From: an uncultured Bacilli bacterium
GTDB lineage: Bacteria > Bacillota_I > Bacilli_A > RF39 > UBA660
Length of the DNA: 64,000 nt
Reading direction: 5' to 3'
NCBI GenBank assembly: GCA_934182615.1
Contig: CAKPRO010000001.1
Span: 96,981-160,980 of the forward strand
Shown here in pieces: positions 17,571 to 26,825 of this stretch. Numbering within the stretch: the first letter of the stretch is position 1; each line of letters starts with the position of its first letter. The translations under genes and the position numbers were made by a program. A model generated the notes under the pieces. It did no database searches and was not told the DNA's origin. It saw nothing but the letters and a program-made list of their open reading frames with translations.

Positions 17571-20099
17571 CTATTCACTTTCCTTTTCGATATTTTCACC
17601 ATTAATATTATCATCACTAACTTCTTCTCTATCAACAATAGAAGTAGAACTAACAATACTATCTTCTTTTAAATTAATAAGTTTAACACCTTGAGTAACT
17701 CTACTCATAGTAGAAATCTTATCAACAGCCAATCTAATAATAATACCAGAATCAGTAATAATCATTAAGTCTTTACTATCATCAACTGTCTTAAATGACA
17801 CAATAGAACCATTCTTTTCAGTAATATTAACAGTCTTAACACCTTTACCACCACGATTAGTAATTCTATATTCATCAACAGGTGTCTTCTTACCATAACC
17901 CTTTTCAGTAATAACAAGTACATACTCATTAGGTTCAACAATTTCCATACCAACAAGTATACCACCATCAAGATTAATACCTCTAACACCAGAAGCACTT
18001 CTACCCATAATTCTAACAGCATCTTCATTAAATCTAACCATTCTACCATTAGAAGAAGCCATTAATATCTCATCATTGCCAGTAGTTTTCTTAACAGATA
18101 CAAGTTCATCATCATCTTTTAAAGTAATAAACTTCTTACCATTATTCCTAATACTATCAAATTCAGATATATCAGTCCTTTTAATTAAACCACTTTTAGT
18201 AGCAAATACCAAACACTTGTATTCATCATTATTAGATATCTTCAATAAAGAAGTAACCTTTTCATCTTTATCTAAAGATAATAAATTAATAATAGGTAAT
18301 CCTTTAGATTGTCTACTGTACTCAGGAATCTCATAACCCTTAATTCTATATACTTTACCCTTATTAGTAAACATAAGAATATAATCATGACTAGTCGCAT
18401 TAATCAAATGCTCTACAAAATCCTCTTCATTAGTAGCCATACCTTTAACACCCATACCACCTCTATTTTGAGTTTTATAAGTATCAGCAGGTAATCTCTT
18501 AATATAACCCTTATTAGTTAAAGTAATAACAACATTCTCAACAGGAATCAAAGATTCATCTTCAATATAATCAATAGCAGTCATATCAATATGTGTTCTT
18601 CTCTCATCAGCATATTTATCTTTAATTTCAAGCATTTCAGTCTTAATAACCTCAAGAATCTTCTCTTCACTAGCTAATATTTCTTCTAATTCCTTAACTA
18701 ATTTTTCAAGTTCAGCAATCTCTTCTTCAATCTTAGATTTTTCAAGTCCAGTAAGTCTCTTCAATCTCATATCAAGAATAGCTTGAGATTGAACCTCTGA
18801 TAAAGCAAAATTAGACATAAGTCCAGCTTTAGCCTCATCGTCATCAGCAGACTCTCTAATAATCTTAATAACTCTATCAATATTATCAAGAGCAATCTTT
18901 AAACCATCTAATATATGTAATCTATCCTTATATCTCTTTAAATCAAATTGACATCTACGATAAATAACATGTTTCTGATGATCAATATACTTCTCAATAA
19001 TCTCTCTTAAACCAAGTGTTCTAGGACTTCCATCCACAAGCATTAAGAAATTAATACCATAAGAAGTCTGAAGTTGCGTATGCTTATATAAGTTATTTAA
19101 AACAACATTAGCATTAGCCTCTTTCTTAACATCAATAACAATCTTAATACCCTCTAAAGCCGATTCATCACTTAAATTAGAAATACCATCAATAACCTTA
19201 TCTCTAACAAGTTCACCAATTCTTTGAATCAAAGCCTTCTTATTAACCTGATATGGAAGCTCTGTAATAACGATTCTGTGCTTATTATGAGTCTCTTCTA
19301 CAGTAGCCATACCTCTAATAGTAATAGCTCCTCTACCGCTCTCATATGCCCTTTTAATGCCACTATTACCAAGAATAACACCAGCAGTAGGAAAATCAGG
19401 TCCCTTAATATATTGCATAAGTTCAGTAACAGTAATCTCTGGATTATCAATATAAGCAACACATCCATCAATAACTTCACCTAAATTATGTGGTGGAATA
19501 TTAGTAGCCATACCAACAGCAATACCCATATTACCATTAACTAATATATTAGGAAATCTACTAGGTAATACAACAGGCTCTTTTCTCTGACCATCATAAT
19601 TCTCCGAAAAATCAACAGTATCCTTATTTAAATCTCTTAAAAGTTCCATCGATATCTTAGCAAGTCTAGCCTCAGTATAACGACTAGCAGCTGCTCCATC
19701 ACCATCAATAGAACCAAAATTACCATGTCCATCAACAAGTGTATGTCGATAAGTAAAGTCTTGAGCCATTCTAACCATAGATTCATAAATAGCAGAATCA
19801 CCATGTGGATGATAATGACCCATAACAGCACCAACAGCATTAGCAGATTTCTGATATTTCTTATCAGGAGTCATACCCTCTTCATATAAAGTATATAAAA
19901 TTCTTCTATGAACAGGCTTAAGACCATCTCTAACATCAGGAAGAGCTCTAGCAACAATAACACTCATTGAATAATCAAGGAAAGACTTCCTCATTTCACC
20001 AACAATATTAACTGCTACTTTTCTATCTCTCTCATGATTATTATCTTCACCCATATCTTCTATATTCAAATTTTTATCTACATTCTTATCTTCCATCAT
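17571..20099 (-). CDS. gyrA: DNA gyrase subunit A
   Basis: This 842-residue subunit breaks and rejoins DNA during negative supercoiling. It has the winged-helix start LDYSMSVIVARALPDVRDG, the active Tyr in AASRYTEARL (near residue 141) and the quinolone-determining stretch HPHGDSAIYESMVRMAQ with Ser and Glu at the usual positions. A coiled-coil gate and six C-terminal beta-pinwheel repeats follow, including the GyrA box QNRGGMGVKG (about 540-549). TAGGAGG precedes tandem ATGs. It follows gyrB by seven bases, so the two form an operon. Confidence 0.97.
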   Translation of the reverse strand: MMEDKNVDKNLNIEDMGEDNNHERDRKVAVNIVGEMRKSFLDYSMSVIVARALPDVRDGLKPVHRRILYTLYEEGMTPDKKYQKSANAVGAVMGHYHPHGDSAIYESMVRMAQDFTYRHTLVDGHGNFGSIDGDGAAASRYTEARLAKISMELLRDLNKDTVDFSENYDGQRKEPVVLPSRFPNILVNGNMGIAVGMATNIPPHNLGEVIDGCVAYIDNPEITVTELMQYIKGPDFPTAGVILGNSGIKRAYESGRGAITIRGMATVEETHNKHRIVITELPYQVNKKALIQRIGELVRDKVIDGISNLSDESALEGIKIVIDVKKEANANVVLNNLYKHTQLQTSYGINFLMLVDGSPRTLGLREIIEKYIDHQKHVIYRRCQFDLKRYKDRLHILDGLKIALDNIDRVIKIIRESADDDEAKAGLMSNFALSEVQSQAILDMRLKRLTGLEKSKIEEEIAELEKLVKELEEILASEEKILEVIKTEMLEIKDKYADERRTHIDMTAIDYIEDESLIPVENVVITLTNKGYIKRLPADTYKTQNRGGMGVKGMATNEEDFVEHLINATSHDYILMFTNKGKVYRIKGYEIPEYSRQSKGLPIINLLSLDKDEKVTSLLKISNNDEYKCLVFATKSGLIKRTDISEFDSIRNNGKKFITLKDDDELVSVKKTTGNDEILMASSNGRMVRFNEDAVRIMGRSASGVRGINLDGGILVGMEIVEPNEYVLVITEKGYGKKTPVDEYRITNRGGKGVKTVNITEKNGSIVSFKTVDDSKDLMIITDSGIIIRLAVDKISTMSRVTQGVKLINLKEDSIVSSTSIVDREEVSDDNINGENIEKESE

Positions 20100-20106
20100 A
20101 AACCTC

Positions 20107-22023
20107 CTATATATCCAAATTCTCTACAAATAAAGCATTATCTTCAATAAACTTTCTTCTAGGTTCAACTTCTTCACCCATAAGTAATTGGAATGTTTCA
20201 TCAGCAAGAATAGCATCATCCAAGGTAACTTGTTTTAGTATTCTTTTATCAATACCCATTGTTGTTTCCCTAAGTTCCTCTGGATTCATCTCTCCTAAAC
20301 CTTTCATTCTACCAATTTCATACTTCGTATTAGCAGGTAAAGTAGCTAAATATTCATCTCTTTCTGCTTCATCAAGTACATACTTAATATTTTTACCATG
20401 TTTAATTGAATATAAAGGTGGTTGTGCAGCATATATATGACCATTCTCTACTAATGGTTTAAAATATCTATAAAATAAAGTAAGCAATAATGTTCTAATG
20501 TGTGCTCCATCAACATCAGCATCAGTCATAATAATTATCTTATAATATCTTAATTTAGATATATCAAACTCTTCACCAATACCAGTACCTAAAGCCGTAA
20601 TCATGGTTCTAATCTCTTCATTAGCAAGAATTCTATCTAATCTAGCCTTCTCTACATTAAGTATTTTACCTCTAATAGGAAGAATAGCCTGTGTAATAGG
20701 ATCTCTTCCCATCTTAGCACTACCAGCAGCAGAATCTCCCTCTACAATAAACATTTCTGATATAGTAGCATCTTTAGAAGAACAATCAGTAAGTTTACCC
20801 CAATAATTAGTAATTTCAAGTCCACCTTTTCTTCTAGTTAACTCTCTAGCCCTTCTAGCAGCAACTCTAGCCCTAGCAGCAGTCATTGACTTTTCTATTA
20901 TAATTTTAGCATCATTAGGATGTTCCATTAAAAATCTCTCAAATGCCTTAGCAAATATACTAGCAGCTACTTTTCTAACTTCACTATTACCAAGTTTAGT
21001 CTTAGTTTGTCCCTCAAATTGAGGTTCAGGTACTTTAGCAGATATAATCATTGTTATACCTTCTCTAACATCATCACCGCTAAGAGGCTCATCATTATCT
21101 TTAAGTATTTTATTTGCTTTAGCATAATTATTAATAATTCTAGTTAAAGCCAGTTTAACACCATCTTCATGAGTTCCACCTTCAGGAGTAATAATATTAT
21201 TAACAAAAGAGTAAACAGTAGCATTATATCCATCATTATATTGAAGAGCCACTTCTATTGAAATATCATTTTCCATTCCTTCAACATATACAATATCTTC
21301 ATGGATAGGAGTTTTATTCTTATTTACATAAGCAACAAACTCTTTAATACCACCTTCATAAACAAAAGTATCAGATTCTCCTGTTCTATCATCCATAAGA
21401 ATAATTCTAAGTCCTTTATTTAAGAAAGCAAGTTCCCTAGTTCTAGTCTTTAATGTTTCATAATTAAAAGTAGTAGTTTCTCTAAATATTTCATCATCAG
21501 GCATAAAAGTTACTGTTGTACCAGTTCTATCTTCACTACATTCTCCTATTACCTTTAAAGGTTCTACAGTATGTCCACCATTAGCAAACTTAATATAGTG
21601 AACTTTTCCCTCTTTATAAACAGTTACTTCTACCCATTTACTAAGAGCATTAACTACTGATGCACCAACTCCATGTAATCCACCAGATACTTTGTAGCCA
21701 CCACCACCAAATTTACCACCAGCATGTAATACTGTATATACTGTTTCAACTGTAGACAATCCTGTCTTAGGATGTATTTCAACTGGTATACCTCTACCAT
21801 CATCCTTAACAGTAACAGAACCATCTTTATTAACAGTTATCTCGATATCATCACAATATCCTGCTAAAGCCTCATCAATAGCATTATCTACTATTTCCCA
21901 AACTAAATGGTGTAATCCTTTCTCACTAGTACTACCTATATACATACCAGGTCTTTTTCTTACTGCTTCAAGTCCCTCTAATACTTGAATATCCGAAGCA
22001 TCATAATGTTCATTACTATTCAT
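20107..22023 (-). CDS. gyrB: DNA gyrase subunit B
   Basis: The 638-residue ATPase subunit has the GHKL ATP-binding blocks (EIVDNAIDEALAG, DDGRGIPV, GGLHGVGASVVNAL), the transducer domain, and a Toprim domain with EGDSAAGSAKMGRDP (near 428) and MTDADVDGAHI (near 502). It ends with the GyrB signature region near GLGEMNPEEL. The length is that of Gram-positive GyrB, without the enterobacterial insertion. GGAAGGTGAT precedes the ATG. The order dnaA-dnaN-comK-recF-gyrB-gyrA is the classic origin block with comK added. Confidence 0.97.
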   Translation of the reverse strand: MNSNEHYDASDIQVLEGLEAVRKRPGMYIGSTSEKGLHHLVWEIVDNAIDEALAGYCDDIEITVNKDGSVTVKDDGRGIPVEIHPKTGLSTVETVYTVLHAGGKFGGGGYKVSGGLHGVGASVVNALSKWVEVTVYKEGKVHYIKFANGGHTVEPLKVIGECSEDRTGTTVTFMPDDEIFRETTTFNYETLKTRTRELAFLNKGLRIILMDDRTGESDTFVYEGGIKEFVAYVNKNKTPIHEDIVYVEGMENDISIEVALQYNDGYNATVYSFVNNIITPEGGTHEDGVKLALTRIINNYAKANKILKDNDEPLSGDDVREGITMIISAKVPEPQFEGQTKTKLGNSEVRKVAASIFAKAFERFLMEHPNDAKIIIEKSMTAARARVAARRARELTRRKGGLEITNYWGKLTDCSSKDATISEMFIVEGDSAAGSAKMGRDPITQAILPIRGKILNVEKARLDRILANEEIRTMITALGTGIGEEFDISKLRYYKIIIMTDADVDGAHIRTLLLTLFYRYFKPLVENGHIYAAQPPLYSIKHGKNIKYVLDEAERDEYLATLPANTKYEIGRMKGLGEMNPEELRETTMGIDKRILKQVTLDDAILADETFQLLMGEEVEPRRKFIEDNALFVENLDI

Positions 22024-22042
22024 TTTCTATCACCTTCCTGCA

Positions 22043-23143
22043 TCAAATTATTTCCCGGGAAATAATTTTACCATTTTCTATTCTATAAACATTAGCTTTA
22101 TTTCTCACATTTTTATCAATATTTTCAATATCCGTAGTAGTAACTATCGTTTGAATATCATTATCTAAATATTTAATTACCTTATTTCTCTTATCAATAT
22201 CTAATTCACTAAATATATCATCCAAAAGTAAAATAGGCGTATCAGACAAAACATCCGTAAATAATTTAACTTCTGCTAACTTAAGAGCAAGTACAGCACT
22301 CCTTATTTGTCCCTGTGAACCATATAAAGATAAATTCTTTCCATTCAAATCAAAATAAAAATCATCTCTATTAGGTCCAATAAAAGTAATCTTATACTGA
22401 ATTTCTCTTGATAAATTACTTTTAAGTTTATCTTTAAATAAATTATTATCTAAATTACTAACATTAGAAGTATATATCATCTTAAGTCCTTCTAATCCTG
22501 TAATAGAACTAAATATATCATCTATATATTTATTAACTAAGTCTACATATTTCCTTCTAAAATTATAAATAACTATTGATAAACCAATATATTTATCATT
22601 AAGAATATCTAAATAATTCATATCACTCTCTTTATTAATATTAATAATCTTCAAAAATTCATTTCTTTGACGTAAAACTAAATTATAATTATTTAAATTT
22701 GCTAAATAAATCTTATTAATTTGACTAATTTGAATATTAAAGTATTTTCTTCTACAAGATGGACTATCTTTAAATATTCTAATACTATCACTACTAAAAA
22801 GAATAACATTCATTTTAGAAATATAGTCACTTAATTTTTTGATCTCTTTTTTATTTATCTTAACAACCTTACCATTCTCATTAATTAATAGTTCAAGTTC
22901 ATCATAAGAACCATTATAATCAACAATTCCTTTAATCATTGAATATCTACTATTAAAATTAATAAGATTCTTATCACTAATAGATAAAAAAGACTTCGTA
23001 ACAGCAAGTACATAAATAGATTCTAGTAAATTAGTTTTTCCTTGAGCATTATCTCCTATTATAATATTTAAATTATTATTAAATTCTAATAAAATATCAT
23101 CATAATTACGATAATTTTTTAAATAAATTTTTTGTAATTTCAA
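22043..23143 (-). CDS. recF: RecF, recombination mediator ATPase
   Basis: The 366-residue SMC-like ATPase has Walker A GDNAQGKTN (about 31-39), the signature GSQGQIRSAVLALKLAE and Walker B ILLLDDIFSELD. It binds gapped DNA and helps RecO and RecR load RecA. The start is TTG with a weak binding site; no in-frame ATG fits better. The last residues (IISREII) are encoded across an exact Noc-type palindrome, and the gene ends with TGA. The usual S4-domain gene yaaA between dnaN and recF is missing, with comK in that interval. Confidence 0.95.
   Translation of the reverse strand: MKLQKIYLKNYRNYDDILLEFNNNLNIIIGDNAQGKTNLLESIYVLAVTKSFLSISDKNLINFNSRYSMIKGIVDYNGSYDELELLINENGKVVKINKKEIKKLSDYISKMNVILFSSDSIRIFKDSPSCRRKYFNIQISQINKIYLANLNNYNLVLRQRNEFLKIININKESDMNYLDILNDKYIGLSIVIYNFRRKYVDLVNKYIDDIFSSITGLEGLKMIYTSNVSNLDNNLFKDKLKSNLSREIQYKITFIGPNRDDFYFDLNGKNLSLYGSQGQIRSAVLALKLAEVKLFTDVLSDTPILLLDDIFSELDIDKRNKVIKYLDNDIQTIVTTTDIENIDKNVRNKANVYRIENGKIISREII
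22050..22063. promoter_or_regulatory. Noc-type binding site at the recF 3' end
   Basis: Exact ATTTCCCGGGAAAT palindrome within the final codons of recF, 27 bases before the gyrB start. Confidence 0.8.
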
Positions 23144-23236
23144 TATAAAGTCATTTTCTTGCCCATATTTTCACCTTTACTAATCTCATGTACCCCTATA
23201 CATATATAATTATACCATATTTCAATAAAAATTAAA

Positions 23237-23262
23237 AGAAAAAACACATATTTTCTATGTAT
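23237..23262 (-). terminator. Probable terminator after comK
   Basis: ATACATA / TATGTGT with a GAAAA loop, followed by a T-rich tract on the minus strand. Confidence 0.55.
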
Positions 23263-23269
23263 TTTTTCC

Positions 23270-23725
23270 TTATTTTTCAACGGTTTTTCTCATAATTCCA
23301 TTTAAATATTTTTCTATCTTTATACACTTCGTAATTTGATTATCAATCGTAGTATAAGGTACCTTAATATTCATCTCTTTACCATTATCAAAATATATTT
23401 TTGTACCATTACTTTCTTTAACATATCTAGTAATATTATTATAAGCAAGCCATATACATTTCTTAGAACTAGGAGTACATGTAGGAAAGAAAATAATCAT
23501 ATTATAAGAAGATACAATAATAGGAGTCTTAATATAATAATTAAAAATATCAATAACAAATTGCCTCTGAATATTATAAGAATTACCATAAAAATTACAC
23601 CCATATTTAAGTAATTTAAGACAATCAATACTCAAATAAAAATCCTTATTCTTCTCCACAACATAAGTACCATATCCATTAGAAGTAAAGCACAAAACAT
23701 CATCAGTAAGAATATAATTTCTCAT
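23270..23725 (-). CDS. comK: ComK-family competence transcription factor
   Basis: The product of about 151 residues matches the ComK layout: LLKYGCNFYGNSYNIQRQ, then TPIIVSSYNMIIFFPT, CIWLAYNNITRYV, IYFDNGKEMNIKVPY and a C-terminal ITKCIKIEKYL. These align in order with CRFFGSSYAGRK, PPIMVDPSNQIFLFPT, CGWISHVHVKEF and VTFSNGKTMELPISY of B. subtilis ComK. ComK activates DNA-uptake genes. It is shorter than the 192-residue Bacillus protein and lacks the C-terminal tail that in Bacillus is bound by MecA. I chose the ATG after GAGAGGGGG. It sits between dnaN and recF, an unusual place. Confidence 0.85.
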   Translation of the reverse strand: MRNYILTDDVLCFTSNGYGTYVVEKNKDFYLSIDCLKLLKYGCNFYGNSYNIQRQFVIDIFNYYIKTPIIVSSYNMIIFFPTCTPSSKKCIWLAYNNITRYVKESNGTKIYFDNGKEMNIKVPYTTIDNQITKCIKIEKYLNGIMRKTVEK

Positions 23726-23780
23726 AAAATCCCCCTCTCCACATATAAAAATATGTACCATGTATTAAAGCATATAATCA

Positions 23781-23820
23781 TGTCGAATTTTATCAAAATA
23801 TGTCGTAAATTATCAAAAAT
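23781..23820. promoter_or_regulatory. 20-bp tandem direct repeat upstream of comK
   Basis: TGTCGAATTTTATCAAAATA (23781-23800) is followed directly by TGTCGTAAATTATCAAAAAT (23801-23820), about 16 of 20 bases the same. A period of two helical turns upstream of a regulator suggests an operator bound on one DNA face. A weak minus-strand promoter (TTGATA, 16 bases, TATGCT) would overlap it. It is not a ComK box of the AAAA-N5-TTTT type. Confidence 0.55.
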
Positions 23821-23865
23821 TTTCCTTTTCTTAACATTTCTATCATCAAAATTACTGTTTTATCA

Positions 23866-23904
23866 CAAAAAAAATAGATAAAAGAATCAAATCCCTTATC
23901 TATT
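23866..23904 (-). terminator. Terminator after dnaN
   Basis: AATAGATAA / TTATCTATT stem with a 14-base loop and eight T on the minus strand. Confidence 0.75.
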
Positions 23905-23923
23905 AAACAAATATAAATCAAAA

Positions 23924-25039
23924 TTAGCAAGTTTTAATAGGTAAAACAAGTTGTACCAAAGAATCATCTTCATTACTCTTAATAACAATAGGAGAACTAT
24001 CATTATTCATACATAAAACAATCTTTTCTTTATTAAAACTCTTAATAGCATCTAACATAAACTTAGAACTAAACGAAATTTCAATATTCTTATCATTTTC
24101 TACATTAATTTTTTCCTCTACTTTACCAATTTCTGGACTATTTGAAGAAATCATAAGTTCATTACCATTTAAAGATAACTTAATAGTATTCTTTTCTCTA
24201 TCAGAAGTAAGTAAACTAGCTCTATCAATCATATTATATAAATCATTAAAAGAACACTCAAGTAATATATTAAAATTCTTAGGAATAATATCACTAGTAG
24301 TAGGATAAGTACCAGAAAGTAATCTAGATAAAAATACAATATTACCATATTTAAACAAAACCTTATTACTAAATAAATGTAATTCTAAAGATTCTTCATC
24401 ATTATCAAGCATTTTAGTAAGTTCTACTAAGTTCTTACCAGGAATAACAATATTAATATCACTTTCATCAACTTTATCAATAGCTACTAATTTTCTAGCA
24501 AGTCTATATGAATCAGTAGCAATAACATCTAATTCACCATTATTAATTCTAAAATTAATACCTGTAAGAAGTGGTCTAGTTTCACTTTGTGAAATAGCAA
24601 ATACTGTTTGATTAATAATATCCTTAAATACTCCATTGTTAATAACAATAGGCTCCTTAGTTTCATCTAAATCTAAATTAGGAAATTCATTAGGATTAAT
24701 ACCATTTAAATTAAACTCTGTATTATCTGTACTAACAATCATCTTATATCCATCAATAACCTCAATAGATATATCTGTATTAGGAAGTTTTCTTATTATT
24801 TCAACAATATACTTACCTCCTATTACTATACTACCTGTTTCTTCTAAACTTGTTAACTTATCTTTTGGTATAAAAGATCTAATTGAGACATCAGTATCAC
24901 TTGCATATAAATATAATCCATCATCCTTTAAATCAAACTTAATACCTGTTAATATTGGAATCAAGTTTTTAGTAGATATTGCTCTTGCTGTATTATTTAA
25001 ACTTTCTAATAATATTTCTTTCTTTACGACTAATTTCAT
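23924..25039 (-). CDS. dnaN: DNA polymerase III beta sliding clamp
   Basis: This clamp of about 371 residues encircles DNA as a dimer and tethers PolC. The sequence shows the three repeated clamp folds, with conserved blocks FDLKDDGLYLYASDTDVSI, ETRPLLTGINFR and IATDSYRLA, and the C-terminal region ending LVLPIKTC, close to the usual LVLPVR. I chose the second ATG, nine bases from AAGAGG, because the first overlaps that site. It lies 151 bases downstream of dnaA across a DnaA-box-rich gap, the normal dnaA-dnaN arrangement. Confidence 0.96.
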   Translation of the reverse strand: MKLVVKKEILLESLNNTARAISTKNLIPILTGIKFDLKDDGLYLYASDTDVSIRSFIPKDKLTSLEETGSIVIGGKYIVEIIRKLPNTDISIEVIDGYKMIVSTDNTEFNLNGINPNEFPNLDLDETKEPIVINNGVFKDIINQTVFAISQSETRPLLTGINFRINNGELDVIATDSYRLARKLVAIDKVDESDINIVIPGKNLVELTKMLDNDEESLELHLFSNKVLFKYGNIVFLSRLLSGTYPTTSDIIPKNFNILLECSFNDLYNMIDRASLLTSDREKNTIKLSLNGNELMISSNSPEIGKVEEKINVENDKNIEISFSSKFMLDAIKSFNKEKIVLCMNNDSSPIVIKSNEDDSLVQLVLPIKTC

Positions 25040-25092
25040 TTTTATCATCCTCTTTCTTTTATTATTTATTTATTATATTATTATTATTATGC

Positions 25093-25189
25093 TGTGGATA
25101 TTGTGGAAAACTCACCTTTACCCTTGTTTTATATACTTTTACTTATCCACAATACCTGTTGATAACTTCAAACTTTTCCACTATCAACA
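25093..25189. other. oriC, second DnaA-box cluster between dnaA and dnaN
   Basis: DnaA-box-like 9-mers are TGTGGATAT (25093), TGTGGAAAA (25102), TTATCCACA (25143, consensus), TGTTGATAA (25157), TTTTCCACT (25174) and CTATCAACA (25181). Together with the cluster upstream of dnaA this gives a bipartite origin like that of B. subtilis. Confidence 0.8.
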
Positions 25190-25190
25190 A

Positions 25191-26561
25191 CTATATTCTC
25201 TTTTTTAACTCCTCAATTACTGTTTGTAACTGATAATTTGTCTCTAAATCTTTCTCTATTTTTTGATATGCACTTATTATTGTTGAGTGGTCTCTACCTC
25301 CAAAGTAAGTTCCCATCTTTGGATATGACTCATTTGTCATTATTCTACACAAGTATATAGCTATTTGCCGCTGATAGTTTATATCCTTACTTCTTTTTTT
25401 ACCTTTTAAATCTTCAATATCTATCTTAAAGTACTCACAGACAATTCTCTGAATCCTATGAATATCATTTTTATATACACTACGTTCACTAATTTTATCT
25501 TTTAAAGCCTCAATAGCAATATCTAAAGTAACAACTCCATGATTCATCATTAGTGCATAAGCAAAAACCCTTGTAATTGCTCCTTCTAACTGTCTAACAT
25601 CGGAATCATTAATATTAGCAATATACTCAATGACTTCAATCGGAATATCTTCCGCTGCCTCCTGATGAGATATCTTCCTTTTAATAATATCTACTCTCAG
25701 TCCAAAATCAGGTGGAGTGATATTAGCAGTAAGACCCCAATTAAACCTTGTAATAAGCCTATTTTCTAACATCTTTAAATCATCAACAGACCTGTCGGAA
25801 GCTATAATAATTTGTTTATTTGAGTCATGTAACTGATTAAAAGTATGGAAGAATTCTTCTTGTCCTTTAGTAGCGGACCCTAAAAATTGAATATCATCAA
25901 TAATTAGAACATCAATATTCCTATACTTATTCTTAAAAGAATCAATCTTATCAAAACTATTCTTCTCATTATTTCTAACCGCCGCTATATAATCATTAAC
26001 AAACTGTTCACTTGACACATACAAAACCTTCTTATTCGTATTTTGAATAATATAATTACCAATAGCATGCATTAAATGTGTTTTACCAAGTCCACTTTTA
26101 CCATATAAAAATAAAGGATTATAAGCTTTACCAGGTTTTTCCGCCACCGCTCTAGCAGCAGTAAAAGCAAACCTATTCGAGTTACCTACAATAAAACTAT
26201 CAAAAGTATATTCGCTATTTAGATTAGCGGAAGCACTAGTTTGATGTGGAACTCCCATACTTTCATTAGAAGTACCAATAATAACCTCTTCATTATTATC
26301 ACTAATTTCATTAATTTCGTTTTCTAAAATAAATTTAAAATTAAAATTTGTTCCCGTAATAGAATTAAAAGTTTCTTCAATATCATCAATATAATTTTCT
26401 TCTAAATGTTTTTTATGTAAAGCTAAAGGAACGATAATAGTGGCAGTACCACCATCTAATTTATATAATTTAGTATCCTTAAACCAAGTATCATAAGATA
26501 AAGGAGTAATACGTTCTTTAATTTTATCAAGAAATTCATTCCATAAATTATCCGTATTCAT
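25191..26561 (-). CDS. dnaA: Chromosomal replication initiator DnaA
   Basis: The 456-residue initiator has domain I (WNEFLDKIKERI), a Ser/Asn-rich domain II (about 85-110), the AAA+ domain III with GKSGLGKTHLMHAIGNY (near 155) and DVLIIDDIQFLG, and the domain IV helix-turn-helix ending at FGGRDHSTI, which contacts DnaA boxes. The length is typical. AAGGAGG precedes the ATG. DnaA-box clusters lie on both sides, so autoregulation by DnaA is expected. Confidence 0.98.
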   Translation of the reverse strand: MNTDNLWNEFLDKIKERITPLSYDTWFKDTKLYKLDGGTATIIVPLALHKKHLEENYIDDIEETFNSITGTNFNFKFILENEINEISDNNEEVIIGTSNESMGVPHQTSASANLNSEYTFDSFIVGNSNRFAFTAARAVAEKPGKAYNPLFLYGKSGLGKTHLMHAIGNYIIQNTNKKVLYVSSEQFVNDYIAAVRNNEKNSFDKIDSFKNKYRNIDVLIIDDIQFLGSATKGQEEFFHTFNQLHDSNKQIIIASDRSVDDLKMLENRLITRFNWGLTANITPPDFGLRVDIIKRKISHQEAAEDIPIEVIEYIANINDSDVRQLEGAITRVFAYALMMNHGVVTLDIAIEALKDKISERSVYKNDIHRIQRIVCEYFKIDIEDLKGKKRSKDINYQRQIAIYLCRIMTNESYPKMGTYFGGRDHSTIISAYQKIEKDLETNYQLQTVIEELKKRI

Positions 26562-26609
26562 ATCAAAACCTCCTTAATCAAATCTGCCATTAATCTTATT
26601 ATATCTCAA

Positions 26610-26793
26610 AAAAAAATTTTGTCTAGATATTTTTTTTAATTAACAGGTAAAATAACAAGTTATCCACAACTTATCAACAATATAATACCATATAAAATAA
26701 GACTTTAAAAGACTTTTCCACAATTTTTGTCAATTTTTGTTGTCAACAGTCAACAGCTTTACTTTTCCACAGCCCTGTGGATATTGTGGATAA
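26610..26793. other. oriC, DnaA-box cluster and AT-rich element upstream of dnaA
   Basis: DnaA-box-like sites are TTATCCACA (26660, consensus), TTATCAACA (26671), TTTTCCACA (26714 and 26763), TGTGGATAT (26776) and TGTGGATAA (26785, consensus on the other strand). A very AT-rich stretch (about 26610-26650) next to them could be the unwinding element. This 264-base gap between dnaA and the HerA-like gene holds no reading frame. The dnaA promoter is expected here. Confidence 0.85.
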
Positions 26794-26822
26794 ATAAAAA
26801 AAGCCTTGATTTATAAGGCTTT
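26794..26822 (-). terminator. Terminator after the HerA-like gene
   Basis: AAAGCCTT / AAGGCTTT stem with a seven-base loop and a T-rich tail on the minus strand, insulating oriC from upstream transcription. Confidence 0.8.
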
Positions 26823-26825
26823 ATT

